Source: Agapetus fuscipes (lineage: Eukaryota; Arthropoda; Insecta; Trichoptera; Glossosomatidae). Taken from it: a stretch of DNA of 64,000 bases. Below the pieces are notes generated by a model. It saw nothing but the letters and a program-made list of their open reading frames with translations, had not been told where the DNA came from and searched no databases. Position 1 is the first letter of the stretch, and each line of letters begins with the position of its first letter. Where the stretch lies: contig OX637337.1 in assembly GCA_951799405.1 (NCBI GenBank), forward strand, positions 4,154,001-4,218,000. Reading direction: 5' to 3'. Shown here piece after piece: positions 53,235-63,803 of this stretch. The position numbers and the translations under genes were made by a program.

Positions 53235-53490
53235 TCTTATCTAATCTAATCTAATCTAAGTTGCAAAGATATGTTACATTGGAGATTCACATTACATGCA
53301 TTCTTACAACCAGACATGTACAAGTTCGCGCTTGCACATGCCTCATGTGAGCCTACAACATAAAAACCAAATCTCAAACGCACACACACCCTGAAACTCC
53401 TGCCGTCCCTCCCCGTAACAGGGGTGACATTGGCAAAGTGAACCATTTTTACAGCATGGGTGATCAGCCGCATACCAACCTATAAGTCAA
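53235..53490 (-). repeat. Rep-C, (TTAGA)n-tailed subtype, full length
   Basis: (TCTAA)n tail to caacctataagtcaaggaac. Confidence 0.9.
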
Positions 53491-53880
53491 GGAACATTAA
53501 TTAAAGAAAAACTAAATATGTTTTTGGTTGACTCACACTTTAAGAGCCTGCATCTCAGTGCGCCATGTCACCCCAGCATCTTGGGCAGTCAGTTTCCTCC
53601 TGAGATGTGAGGGTAGATGTCTCCCAATCTCCCCGTCCTATGGCACCAGACCTCCTCCGCACAGAGGGAGGTGATGGATGAAACCAACAAGGGATGAAAC
53701 ACCACCCCTACGATACAAGTTAACGTTTTAACTCAAACAAAACGTATACGCAAAAAAATATGGAAACTAAAAACATTCTCTTCTTTTTATTTTTTTCAAT
53801 TTTACGGAAATCATCGTTGTCAATTTTTTAATATCAGCATTTTCACTTTTTTTTCAAATTTTAAAAAGTCATTCATTCTA
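53491..53880. other. No gene; GC-richer patch at 53540-53700
   Basis: Contains cagacctcctccgcacagag and gatggatgaaaccaacaagg. Not recognised. Confidence 0.4.
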
Positions 53881-53950
53881 TTGACCGGTCCGTTCCGTCC
53901 GACTCGTGAATGGAAGGTCGTGGGTTCGAATCCTTCATTTAGTGGTCAGC
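53881..53950 (+). mobile_element. SINE-A head fragment
   Basis: gaccggtccgttccgtccga and gtgggttcgaatccttcatt. The body is missing. Confidence 0.65.
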
Positions 53951-54000
53951 ATTTCCAAAATACTACAAAAATCGATTCTTTTTTTGGAATTTTGTATCTA

Positions 54001-54400
54001 CTATTTATTTGACTTTCTGCATGTTTCGGAATGAAAAAAACGGATGTTACTGACCGCGGAAAGAGAAGAACAATTTTCTCTACGTTTTTTCAGAGTCATA
54101 TCCGACGTCTTCAGGAGGCGTGTGTCTTCTACAGAGAAGAATGTGTTATTTCTGCATGTGTTATGAACCCATGCATTCGATTTGTTGCAAAATCTGTCTG
54201 TTCTATTCCTTCTATCCAAACTCATGTTTAAATGGCTCGAGTGTAGAGGCTCTGCTTCATTTTCCATACATTTTTCGGTATAACGCTGTGTTTTGAGTTT
54301 GAGCAACATATTGAACAGCAAGGGGCGCAGGTTGTGACCTTGTCGCACATCATTTTTGTGGCCGCATTTTATCATTGACCACTTCCCTTAGATTGCGCGT
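54001..54400 (-). mobile_element. Decayed retroelement debris
   Basis: The plus strand at 54080-54120 (ttctctacgttttttcag; ccgacgtcttcaggag) is an eroded CUGAAGA-type PLE terminus. The minus ORF 54375-54001 contains VRQGHNLRPLLFNMLL, close to a reverse-transcriptase motif (RQG..L.PLLFN), plus unrelated sequence. Confidence 0.5.
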
Positions 54401-54552
54401 GGGGGTGCACCGAGCCCCCGGTTATTTATATATTTCACTTTGTCTCGCGCACCGCATTTGGCGGATGGATATTTTTTATTTAGATTACGAGGGTTTGAGA
54501 TATCATACTTACTAGCCTTGTTCCTTGCCTTATACCAAAACTACAAGTCTTA

Positions 54553-54792
54553 GGGCCTGTTGCACCGACCTCCAATCAATATTTGATTGAAACATCAAAT
54601 TTGATTGCTTAGTTCTGGTAAGGACCTCGGTTAAATATTTCTCGAAAGTTGGTAAAAATGTGATGGAATTTGAACAGGAAATATGATTCACATCAGCTGA
54701 CTTACGTATATGGAATTAATTGTTGGATTTGAAAGGGAGAAATCACACTTAATTTTGATTTTCGTCTGATTGAAGTTTGGTGCAACAGGCCC
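54553..54792. mobile_element. MITE with TA target duplication
   Basis: gggcctgttgcaccgacct and tttggtgcaacaggccc are inverted ends of about 17 bp. TA at 54551-54552 and 54793-54794. Subterminal tcaatcaa/tgattga repeats. Superfamily not certain (TA-duplicating). Confidence 0.8.
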
Positions 54793-54795
54793 TAA

Positions 54796-54968
54796 TTATA
54801 GGTTGGTATGAAAGCTGAAAAACTTACCTGTAAAAATAAATAGGTTCCACTCGCCACATCATTCTGGGATAAAGCGGCAAGAACACCCTTCAACAAGAAA
54901 ACTCTTTGAGGATAAAGCAGCAAAAAGTTACACTATACGTGTAGCTTAGTTGCGTAGTTGCGTTGCGT
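54796..54968 (+). mobile_element. Rep-C 5' scrap joined to SINE-B 3' end
   Basis: attataggttggtatgaaagctg runs, in two parts, into cttacctgtaaaaataaata. A duplicated aaagcggcaaga/aaagcagcaaaa segment precedes the gtgtagcttagttgcgta end. Confidence 0.65.
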
Positions 54969-55520
54969 AACTGTAAAAATATGTTTCACTTTGACAAATA
55001 GTACCCCTGTTACAGGGAAGGTTGGTAAGAGCTGCAGGGCTTATGTACATTTGAGATTGAGTTTTTATGTTGTACCACATGCGGCGTGTGTAAGTGTGAA
55101 CTTTTGCGTGTCTGCTTATGTGAATGCAAAAAAAAAACGCAACTAAGCCACACATATAGTGTCACTTCTTGCCGCGTTATCCCCGAAGGGATCGCATGTG
55201 GCGAGTTGAACCTATTTATTTTTACAGGTAAGGGAGCTGGCCTTACGCCAACCACTTCAGTTGAAGTGGGGGTTTCCCAGCTCCCGAGCGGGCTGGTACT
55301 CATTTCTTGTGAAGGCTGAGTAAACCTTGCCGGTATTTTTAATATGGGGTTTGAAATAAACACCGAAATAGGAAATCATTTCTGACACCCTCCTCGGTGG
55401 GATTCGAACCCGAGCTCACGGGGTAGAATGCAAGCACTCTACCAACTGAGCTATCGATCGGACTGCATTTAATATTTATCTGAAATGTAACATATCTTTG
55501 CAACTTAGATCATAGATTAT
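54969..55520 (+). repeat. Rep-C split by SINE-B
   Basis: ctgtaaaaatatgtttcac to gtgaatgca (about 55127), then SINE-B, then tgcatttaatatttatctga to gcaacttagatcatag. The shared tgca marks the insertion site. Confidence 0.85.
55136..55464 (-). mobile_element. SINE-B, full length
   Basis: aacgcaactaagccacac (3' end), box B gggattcgaacccgagct, head gagctatcgatcggac. The best-preserved minus copy. Carries a duplicated cctcctcgg. Confidence 0.94.
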
Positions 55521-55699
55521 AGACGAGGGTTTGAGAAATAATACTTGACAATCCTTACTTGTAGTAACTGTAATCTTTATAAGATAAGAAAAAAGTTTTT
55601 TTTGTTTTGCATTGCAACTTTGATTAAATATACCGGAATGGAATCTAGACCTTAATACTATTTACGGTGCCTGTACTGTATCATGCCGCCGTTTCACTA

Positions 55700-56180
55700 G
55701 GGGTGGCCGGTACCCTCACAGATGCGTCTCCACTTTTTTCTGTCCTTGCATACCTCTTTCATCTCTTCAACATTCATCACTTTCTTCATACACACTTATC
55801 TCTTATCTCTAATAAGTTGTACAGATATGTTACATTGGAAATTCACATTACATGCATTCTCACAACCAGACACGTACAAGTTCAAGCTTGCACATGCCTC
55901 ATGTGAACCTACAACATAAAAAAACAAATCTCAAATGGACATACACCCTGCAACTCTTGCCGTCCTTCCCTGAGACAGGATTGACATTGGCAAAGTGAAC
56001 CATTTTTACAGCATGGGTGGTCAGCCGCATACCAACCTAAAAGTCAAGGAACACTTTTCTCATATTCTCACTCTGCAGGTTCCGTTCGTTCGTAATCTCG
56101 CCTATTTGGTCTATCCATTCCTTCCTCGGTCTTCTCTTTCCAAGCTTTCCTCTGACATTTCCTCTGTAGACTAAAGTAAA
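55700..56180 (-). mobile_element. LINE-C/D-type C-terminus split by Rep-C
   Basis: Minus strand: VYRGNVRGKLGKRRPRK and EWIDQIGEITNERN (56180-56052), then Rep-C, then MKKVMNVEEMKEVCKD and KKWRRICEGTGH (55805-55700). Removing Rep-C restores the order. aagtg may be a 5-bp duplication. Confidence 0.75.
55808..56050 (-). repeat. Rep-C inserted in a LINE ORF
   Basis: 5' end aaaagtcaaggaaca at 56050, (agat)-type tail near 55808. Its 5' boundary is at the usual ttccttgac point. Confidence 0.85.
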
Positions 56181-56537
56181 AAAAGAAATCACTAAAACAC
56201 TTCACGTAGAAATTAAAGATGAATGTTGCCACCATGAAATGCTATCGGCGCCATTATCTGCCGCCTCGGAGGAGGGCTCCTCATTGCAATGTGTGTCACG
56301 CGCTGCCATTAAGCGCTGGCAACCTTTGGAAATAAAAAAAAACTTAAACGGAAAAAAAACCCCCCTGGAGATGTACCTGCCTACCCACCCACAACCCACT
56401 CCAGTCTGAGAACCAGCTTTCTCAAATTGTCGAAATTATTTTTTTCACATTTTTATAATTTTTGAGAACTGTACTACATTGCGGGTCGATCTGTAATGTT
56501 GGTGGTTAAGATTCTTACATCTTAATGCACAACTTTA
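56181..56537. other. No gene recognised
   Basis: 56220-56300 is GC-richer. Nothing recognised. Confidence 0.4.
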
Positions 56538-56850
56538 TGACCGGTCCGTAGTCCAGGTGGTAACACTTCGGACTCGTAACTGGAAGGTTGTGGATTCGAA
56601 TCCCTGCGGAGCACAACAAATATACCATTTATATTTCCAAACGTGCTCTTCGCTGGGTTGAAAAATTCATAAAGCTTTACCAAAGACCGGTCACTGAAAG
56701 GTCCATCCAACCTTACAACTGGGTCTTGCTTGAGAATTGGCGCTTTCTACAGCGACGACCATGCTCGCAGAGGGCTCTTAAGGTGTGTTACACACAAAAA
56801 CAGCGCTCACCAAATAAATCATCCTAATATTATTATTATTATTAACAGGT
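56538..56850 (+). mobile_element. SINE-A with LINE-type tail, full length
   Basis: tRNA head with a disrupted box A (gtagtccaggtggta), box B ggattcgaatccc, tail ggtgtgttacacacaaaaac, (TTA)n end. Confidence 0.92.
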
Positions 56851-57044
56851 GATTCATTATTTCCCACTTCTTACACGAAAATCACAGTAGTTTTAACGGA
56901 AATTTAGTCACAGATTTTTTTGTCTACTTGGAAGAGCACAAAATTGTCTATCGATTGATATATTTGGAATTATTTTGTAATTTACAGAAATTAAGATATT
57001 TTATTTAATAGAGCACGAAAATTGGTGTCACTGATGTCATACAG
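56851..57044. other. No gene seen
   Basis: AT-rich, unclassified. Confidence 0.4.
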
Positions 57045-57530
57045 CTAGTGGCCTGCTTAAAGTGGCGCTGGGCTGGTCACGTCGCAAGGCAGGACCATGA
57101 CAGGTGGCCGAAAAGGATCTTCCAGTGGCGGCCCAGGATGTCCAAGCGGGGAGTGGGGAGACCAAAACCGAGGTGGCTGGACGACATCAAGGGAACTGCA
57201 TACAGAGATGGCTGAACACAGCAGCCGATTGACAGAAATGGAGAGGATTTGAGGAAGGCTACGTCCAGTACTAATACTAAGAAAGACAGAGGAAGATGAA
57301 GAAGAAGATAACCATAGCCGTAACTCTATCACCATTCCAATAAGGATGTCCAGAGCCTCTACAGACTTGCCTCCACTTCTTTACATGCCAGCACACCACT
57401 TTCTCATCCCTTTACGACATAAACAGAACTGCAGGCAGAGGATGACTGAACACAGCAGCTGATATACAGAAATGGAGAGGATTGGAGGTGGCCTACGTCC
57501 AGGAGTGGACTGAGAAAGAAGGAAGAAGAA
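57045..57530. mobile_element. Other LINE C-termini, mixed orientation
   Basis: Plus 57056-57290: LKWRWAGHVARQ, DRWPKRIFQWRPR and GVGRPKPRWLDDIKG, the C-terminal tail of a different LINE, recurring at 57420-57525. Minus 57325-57415: a LINE-D end (aagtggaggcaagtctgtag). Confidence 0.75.
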
Positions 57531-57885
57531 GAATCATCGTCTCATTGTTGAGATTTGGGAACCTTCTTTGGTGTGTTTTAAGGGTGGTTTCCTACTCGCA
57601 TTAAGGGGGGAACAGTTGTAATCTCCACCGCCTTGTCAACATGTCGGATTTGTACCGCGGGGAACGGGACCTCCTTAAACGGGACATTAGCTCCGTCTGT
57701 TGGCCGAGATCCCTCTTTAAAATAACTTAACGCATTGGCGCAACCCAATCGCAATTGCAAGACATGTAAAAAGGATGTCCAACTCCCGGGTTCTCAAAGG
57801 CATCATGAATGGGCACTCAAGAGGAAGGAAAGTGTCTTAAGACCAAGGCTGAGGTGGGAGAACGAGGTGAACTATGCAGTAATGC
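57531..57885. other. No gene recognised
   Basis: Moderate GC, short ORFs without domains. Confidence 0.4.
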
Positions 57886-58128
57886 AACTAAGATATAGTG
57901 TAACTTCTTGCCTGCGTTATCCTCGAAGGGGTCGCATGTGGCGATTCGGGACTTATTTATTTTTACGGGTAAGGAGGCCGGCCTCACACCAACCACTTTC
58001 AGTTGAAGTGGGGGTTTACCAGCTCTCGGGGGGCTGGTTCTCATTTCTTGTAAAGGCTGAGTAAACCTTGAGATCGAACCCTTGCTCTCGGCATGGAATG
58101 CAAACATTGTACCAATTGAGCTATCGAC
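57886..58128 (-). mobile_element. SINE-B, part of composite with SINE-A
   Basis: atatagtgtaacttcttgcc to caattgagctatcgacc. Box B eroded. Confidence 0.85.
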
Positions 58129-58129
58129 C

Positions 58130-58225
58130 TTTTTTTACGAACTTGGTCGTCGTCGCTACAAAGCGCCAATTCTCAGGCAAGACCCTGTTGCTGTAAGGCT
58201 GGATGGACCTTTGGATGGACTAAAG
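58130..58225 (-). mobile_element. SINE-A body fragment joined to SINE-B
   Basis: acgaacttggtcgtcgtcgc to aaggctggatggacctttgg. Joined at the same body position as at 51.58 kb, here with a run of T between. Confidence 0.75.
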
Positions 58226-58274
58226 GAAACTAAAGCGTGTGGAACCAACATCACTCGACGCGAAGTTTTTTTTT

Positions 58275-58435
58275 GCTCACGAGGGGCTGGTTCTTATTTG
58301 TTGTGAAAGCTTGCCGGTAATTCTTGTTATTTTTTATTTGAAATAAGCATTTAAACGACAAATCATTTCTGACACTCTTGGCTTGGATCAAGCCGTAGAC
58401 CTTTGGCTTAGAACGCAAGAACTTTACCAAATGGA
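58275..58435 (-). mobile_element. SINE-B, degenerate
   Basis: cacgaggggctggttcttat to gaactttaccaaatgg. Confidence 0.65.
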
Positions 58436-58439
58436 TGTG

Positions 58440-58510
58440 TTTATTACATTACTTACAAAATAAAACCTAAATCTCAAATAAACATAAACCGCGTTACTCT
58501 TGCCGACCCT
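58440..58510 (-). repeat. Rep-C fragment
   Basis: cttacaaaataaaacct to cgcgttactcttgccgacc. Confidence 0.6.
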
Positions 58511-58514
58511 CGTC

Positions 58515-58810
58515 GTTTTTGGTATTTTCTGTTTAAGGTATGTGATGTTTTGTCAGGTGATGTTTTTTCATGTGACGTTTATGGTATGTTCTGTTTTAGA
58601 TATGTGTTGTTTTGTCTTTAGATGTTTTGTCTTGTGATGTTTTGTCTTTTAATATTTTTTGTCTTTTGATGTTTTGTCATTGCGGTTAACTTTTCTATTA
58701 TGTTTTATCATTGTAATGTTTTTTCATGTAATACGAGTATATTGTCATTGTGGTGTAAATTCATGTGACGTTATGTCATGTGTTGTTTTGTCACTGTGCC
58801 GTCATATAGA
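58515..58810. mobile_element. Foldback-like (FB) element arm 4
   Basis: About fifteen inverted units (tgtgatgttttgtca and variants) ending gtcactgtgccgtcatatag. No opposing arm nearby. Confidence 0.6.
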
Positions 58811-58897
58811 ACAGGCTGGTCAGCCACACATCAACCTAAGTCTAGGATCTTCGGTCATGGATATCACAAACGTTCCATAAGAACGTTTATAGAATCA

Positions 58898-59092
58898 TTA
58901 ATCAAAATCAGTACCCGTAGTACGAGTTTTTTCCCAATACTCGAAGTACTACTTCTCTAGAGGTGCAAAAAAAGTTTCGAAACTTGTTTCGCCAGAGGTG
59001 CTTTTCAAGTTAACATACATTTTTCCCAAATACTCAATACTTCGAGTATTGTGAAACAACTCGTACTACAGGACTTGATTAACGTTAAATAA
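58898..59092. mobile_element. Small inverted-repeat element
   Basis: Arms of about 45 bp (gtagtacgagtttttt, caatactcgaagta and complements) frame about 195 bp. Candidate MITE; the target duplication is unclear. Confidence 0.65.
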
Positions 59093-59694
59093 TTTTCCAT
59101 TTGTATTTAACAATATCATCCGTTTATTTACAATAGTTTGTAAGGTAATTTCCTCGTCGTCTAAACTTTTTTTTTGAGGTTACCTCCTTGTCTGTCCCCC
59201 CCTCAGCTAGTTGCGGCCATAGCTACTTTAATGGCTGCTTTTCAAGCGATAGTGTCGGTAGAGATCACGCGATATTCGGCGCGGATATTTACAACCCCAA
59301 TGAAAAGGGTTCCGCAAAGAGAAAAACCCTTCAAAGAATGGGGAAAAAAGGGTCGCGCATCTGAAAGCGCTTCAATAAATGGAAAAACTCTAAGGAATGA
59401 ACAACTAGTCCCACAGATTCATAGGGGAGATTGAAGAGTCAAACGTTTTGTGAATAAAATGAAAATAAAGGAATGCGCACCCTTTTATGTGCAATTCTGT
59501 AGGAAACCACGTTTTTAGGTTACCAACATATGATTTTGTAAATCAATATTCTTTTTTAATATATTTTTGCTGATACTCTTTCTCAAATGTTAATGGACCG
59601 CAGATTCGATTAAGAATGACTTACGTTATACCGCATCGGATCCGAGCAAGCTTCGGCCGTTTGGTATTAAACTATTTTTTTGTTTCTTGACTAA
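59093..59694. other. No gene recognised
   Basis: The 86-codon ORF at 59174 (PCLSPPQLVAAIATLMAAFQ) has no domain I recognise and no adjoining exon signals. Confidence 0.4.
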
Positions 59695-59822
59695 GGCCCG
59701 GAATTTTCAGCGTTAGCATAGCGACTTTATACTGAGTGAAAAGGATGCACTTATGGCAATCGTGTGGGTAGTTTTTTTTATCAGTCTAAAGTCACATATG
59801 CTAACGATGAAAATACCGGGCC
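59695..59822. mobile_element. H1 MITE, TAA duplication
   Basis: TAA at 59692-59694 and 59823-59825. Ends ggcccggaattttcagcgtt and aacgatgaaaataccgggcc are the cleanest of the family. Confidence 0.92.
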
Positions 59823-59949
59823 TAAGTTCTGATTAGTTCAGAACTCTAAGCTCTACTCCGACCCGACACGGTGCAGCGTGAGTCATCCTTGAATTTGATG
59901 TTGAATCAAATAATTAAATCTTAAAGTTTTCTTAGGTAAATTATAATGG

Positions 59950-60155
59950 TTTGGTGGTCAACGCTCCAAACTCGTAAACAAAAAGTAGAGGGATTGATTC
60001 ACACCGGAGCACAAAAAAAGCATAACAATGTTTGCTCTTCTGTGGTAGAAAATTTCATTTGCCTCTTTCAACGACCGTTCGTCAAAGGTTCATCCAGCGC
60101 ACTCATCAAAAAGTGCTCTTGAAGTGTGATTCACACAAAAACAGCACTCTTAAAA
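59950..60155 (+). mobile_element. SINE-A, old and internally deleted
   Basis: ggtggtcaacgctccaaact, cggagcacaaaaaaagc, aggttcatccagc, then gaagtgtgattcacacaaaa. About 90 bases of body are lost. Confidence 0.7.
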
Positions 60156-60564
60156 AAAAAGCTTTGTACCTACCTACTTACTTTGTTTATATTTTTTTCA
60201 TATGATCCCAAAAACACATTTTTATAGATTTTAAATTTCACAACTGAAGGGATGCCAGACTTCTTGCAATAGATTAACATCCTATAATACCACACATTGC
60301 TCCATACATTTGCGCAGCCCCTCTCAGCCCCTAGAATGCAAATGTTTTCGCCATAACGGGCTCAAAATTCGCAACGACACATCGCAGAACACCGCATAAA
60401 CGTCATAAAGAGAGGCCAAACATTCAAGATGCCTTTTATGACAATGCTCTTCCTTCCCCCACTCATAAAGTCGAGACAATTCGCACAATATGCAAATTGC
60501 ATGTGTTCTTTACAAGATGCTAAAAAATAAGTTCACTTTTATTCTGCTCCTTTATACAGTCCAT
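60156..60564. other. No gene seen
   Basis: Unclassified. No ORF of note. Confidence 0.45.
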
Positions 60565-60825
60565 ATCTAAGCTAATCTAAGTTGCAAATATATGTAACAT
60601 TAAAAATTCACATTATATGCACTTTCACAAACAGACACGTAAAAGTTCGCGCTTAAACGTGCCGCATGTGGACTTACAATATAAAAACCCAGATCTTAAA
60701 TGAACATGCGCTACTGCAACTCCTGCCGACCTTCCCTGAAACAGGTGTGACATTGGCAAAGTGAAACATTTTTTACAGTATGGGTGGTCAGCCTCATACC
60801 AACCTATAAGTCAAGGAATACAAGC
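60565..60825 (-). repeat. Rep-C as the 3' end of LINE-C
   Basis: Tail ctaagctaatctaagttgc to caacctataagtcaaggaa, continuing without a break into LINE-C UTR. Confidence 0.88.
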
Positions 60826-61070
60826 AATTAATTACATCCAGTTATACAAACAAACAAATACTTAAAAAAACAACAAAACATCTATAAAAATGAAAATTGA
60901 TTCTTGGCCTTGGCCGCCTACATTACAGATCAGCCTTCATTTTTTTCGGTCCTTACATACTTCTTTCATTTCATCCAGAGTCATTACCTTTTTCATACAA
61001 GCTCTCCTTTTATTATGACTCTGGATATCCCATTCATTCGCTATTTCGGAATTTGGTCCATCACCACCTT
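60826..61070 (-). mobile_element. LINE-C C-terminus and 3' UTR
   Basis: Minus strand: KRRACMKKVMTLDEMKEVCK-type frame, then K..KADL and the UTR. Clearly related to 33.3 kb but about 20-30 percent diverged by eye. Confidence 0.75.
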
Positions 61071-61071
61071 A

Positions 61072-61370
61072 AACCGGTCCGTAGCATAGTGGTAACGCTA
61101 CGAACTCGTAAATGGAAGGCTGTGGTTTGAATCCCGGCTGAGCGCCAAAACTATATATTTTTATATTTTCAATTATGGTTTTCGCTGGATTGAAAAAATC
61201 ATATACCTTTACCAAAGACCGATCAACAAGGTCCATCCAGCCAGTAACTGGTGCGTGTTGCTTGAGAATTAACGCTTTCTATAGCAATGACTAAGCTCAC
61301 AGAGGCCTCTTAAGGTGTGATTCACACAAAAACAGCGCTCACCAAAAAATTCATCCTAATATTTTTATCA
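61072..61370 (+). mobile_element. SINE-A with LINE-type tail, full length
   Basis: aaccggtccgtagcatagtg to cagcgctcaccaaaaaattc. Box B ggtttgaatccc. Confidence 0.9.
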
Positions 61371-61450
61371 TTAAAGGTAAAACTGAATAAAGGCACATAT
61401 TTGAGAAATCGTTCATTAAACCTTTTATTGGATGTAACTTATCATAGTAA

Positions 61451-62438
61451 GGGCCGATTTTTCAATGGTCAGATAAACAGTCAGTTAAGGTTTATTCCAC
61501 AGTTAACAAGATTTTGAATTTTTCAATTGACAGTTAGGCTGTATCGGCCCGTTAAGTTCCCTATCTGACGAATAAACTTAACTGCCCCTTTACTCCGCCG
61601 TTAGCGCGCTAACTGTCGAATAAATTGGCATTTCTGTCACAGCGCGCGTCTAATATTTGTAGGTTGTCTTCGTTTTCGTAGTCCTTCATTGTAAAAATAT
61701 GGATATTTTTTTATTTCAGACGATGAACTAATATAAGAAGATTATACAGTGGTATTTTTTTAAATTCATGCAGAGTTGTAAGAGAAAGACCTATAATATG
61801 TCTGTAGGTATGGGACGATGAGGAATTGCAACGAAGATTTTGTCTGGCCTGAAGAGGGCCCGCCACTAGTTTTGTATATCTGTTGCCATTGATTTTTTTG
61901 TTTCTTTTTTAACGCTTTCATATTTGAGATTTAACGCCTGAAGCAGCATTAAATAATGAAGAAATTTTGTTAAAAGCTGCTTCCTTTTCTTTATTTGTGA
62001 CAGCGTCCGTCTTTATTTTCAATTATTGTGCGATAATTCGCCACTAATTCGGTTAACAACCTCACTTCGCTCTTACTAAAATTGGTAGATTAGTATCTTT
62101 GACATATTTAAATTAGCTATTAAAGTTAAAAAATAAGAAAATAGTAACACGGAGCCAAGCCAACAATTTAAGGTTATGTTTTTATTTGGTCAGCCGCCGT
62201 CATAGTTTCAAAGTCCTCTATCTCTTTCTAAAGTAACAAAACGTTCATAAGCGTGTCTCGCTCTCGCAGATGGTGTGAAGCTTGTCTGAGCTAGTCACAC
62301 AAAATCGGTCAGATAACTATCTAACCGTTATCTGGCGTTTGAAAAATTGGAAACTTTTATTCGTCCATTAAAACCTCAGATAAATTTAATGAACAGTTAG
62401 CTATTTGATTGTTTATCTGACCATTGAAAAATCGGCCC
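61451..62438 (+). mobile_element. PIF/Harbinger deletion derivative, TAA duplication
   Basis: Inverted ends gggccgatttttcaatggtc / gaccattgaaaaatcggccc bound 988 bp, with TAA at 61448-61450 and 62439-62441. TWA duplications define PIF/Harbinger. An inner stretch (61810-61850) reads WDDEELQRRFCLA, like the start of a Harbinger transposase, but it is broken and no DDE core remains. Confidence 0.92.
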
Positions 62439-62639
62439 TAAGTGAACTAATTATAGGGAAATGCTCATGAAAAACTTCTTAACTACGGGATAGCCACACA
62501 CTTTAGTGTTTTCTAAAAAAGGTGCATTTATCTGAGAAACCCATGTTAGCTTCATATGTCATAAATTCAGCTTTACCATTAAGGTATCGATACACGAGTA
62601 CGTAAAGTCATACAAAAATAACGCAACACAATTAAGCTG

Positions 62640-63075
62640 CACATATAGCGTAACTTTTTAACACGTTATGTCCGGCAGGAATTGCAAGGCTTATGTTCAT
62701 GTTAGTTTGGGTTAATTTTGTAACAAGTTTGTAAACCTGATGATAAAACATATGCCTGCTTGTGGGCATGCATTAAATATGAGCTTTAAAATCTATAATT
62801 TAAGTTTCAAAGATTAACATTAACAATTCATATAAAATGCATGCCCACACGTGTAAGTACAAATGCTGCATGTGTACTAACAAATTAAAAATTTAAACCT
62901 CAAATGGATAAAAACCTTTCAACTTTCGGCGATCTTTCCTGAAACGGGGGTAACATTTTTAGTCATTTTTAACAGTATGGGTGATCAGACTCATAACAAC
63001 GTATAAGTGAAGGAATTCAAATAACAAAAAAAGCCTTAAATGACGATACATCTTTGTAACTTAGATAATAGGTTG
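62640..63075. repeat. Rep-C plus and minus copies, overlapping tails
   Basis: A SINE-B scrap (agctgcacatatagcgtaac) at about 62634, Rep-C plus 62670-62790, Rep-C minus 62790-63015 (ends cgtataagtgaaggaattc), then a plus 3' scrap at 63040-63075. Confidence 0.75.
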
Positions 63076-63369
63076 TAGATATTTTTATTAGATTTTGTTC
63101 GATATACAAAATATTGCTTCACATTATTCCCTTGCAAAAAAATTAAAATTTATGTTTTATACTTTGCGAAAAAGATTACTGCAAATTCGCAGGGTGTGTG
63201 CCGAAACAACGCAACAAGAAAATCGCTTTACAAAATTTGATTATGACACGGCATACAAAAAAAAAAAAACAAAAAAAAACACCAAGCCTGGAATAAAAAA
63301 ATAAAAAAATAGTCTTGCATAAGTCGCATGTAATGCCGTCGTAAAAAACCGAAAAGTGAAAAATAATCC

Positions 63370-63387
63370 GGGGGGGTGGGGGGGGGG
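63370..63387 (+). promoter_or_regulatory. G-run cluster, potential G-quadruplex
   Basis: Runs of 7 and 10 G split by one T, long enough to supply four G tracts. No adjacent gene. Confidence 0.55.
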
Positions 63388-63632
63388 CTTAATAGGTACC
63401 CGAAAGGTTGGGGATCTCCCCCGCGCGAAAGGGACCTTTTTTATTTCATTTGCGCCCTGGTCGGGGAAAGGTAATTCGGGGAAATTTAGAATGTACTTAA
63501 ATTCAATTCTCTAGCTAAAAGCTGAAGATCTCCTGGATCTGTTTCTATCCTTTTCTGTCTTTAGTTTTTAGTATACATATTGTAGTATGAATGAATGGGA
63601 CAGTTATATTAGTATGGTTCTATAATCTATAA

Positions 63633-63803
63633 CAGAGGTGCCCAAACTTATTTTTATAATGTTAGAGATCAATCCCCCGTCAACAGAATTATTATGGGCA
63701 AAAGTATAACAAAAAAAGTTGCAAAAAAACAGTAAAATGTCGATCTCCTATTCATAAATTTTTTCTAAGTCGATCTCCTCAAGAAAAAGTATGGGCACCC
63801 CTG
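63633..63803. mobile_element. hAT-type MITE with 8-bp target duplication
   Basis: cagaggtgcccaaactt and agtatgggcacccctg ends, with inner gagatc/gatctc. atctataa at 63625-63632 and 63804-63811. Inserted in the tail of the following Rep-C. Confidence 0.94.

Noticed and set aside
54080..54130. Seventh hammerhead-like motif
   Set aside because: It is an eroded relative of the CUGAAGA family. The GAA box and stem II are destroyed.
54001..54375. PHD-finger or full reverse-transcriptase gene on the minus strand
   Set aside because: Only one short RT-like stretch is visible and the cysteine pattern is incomplete. Treated as debris.
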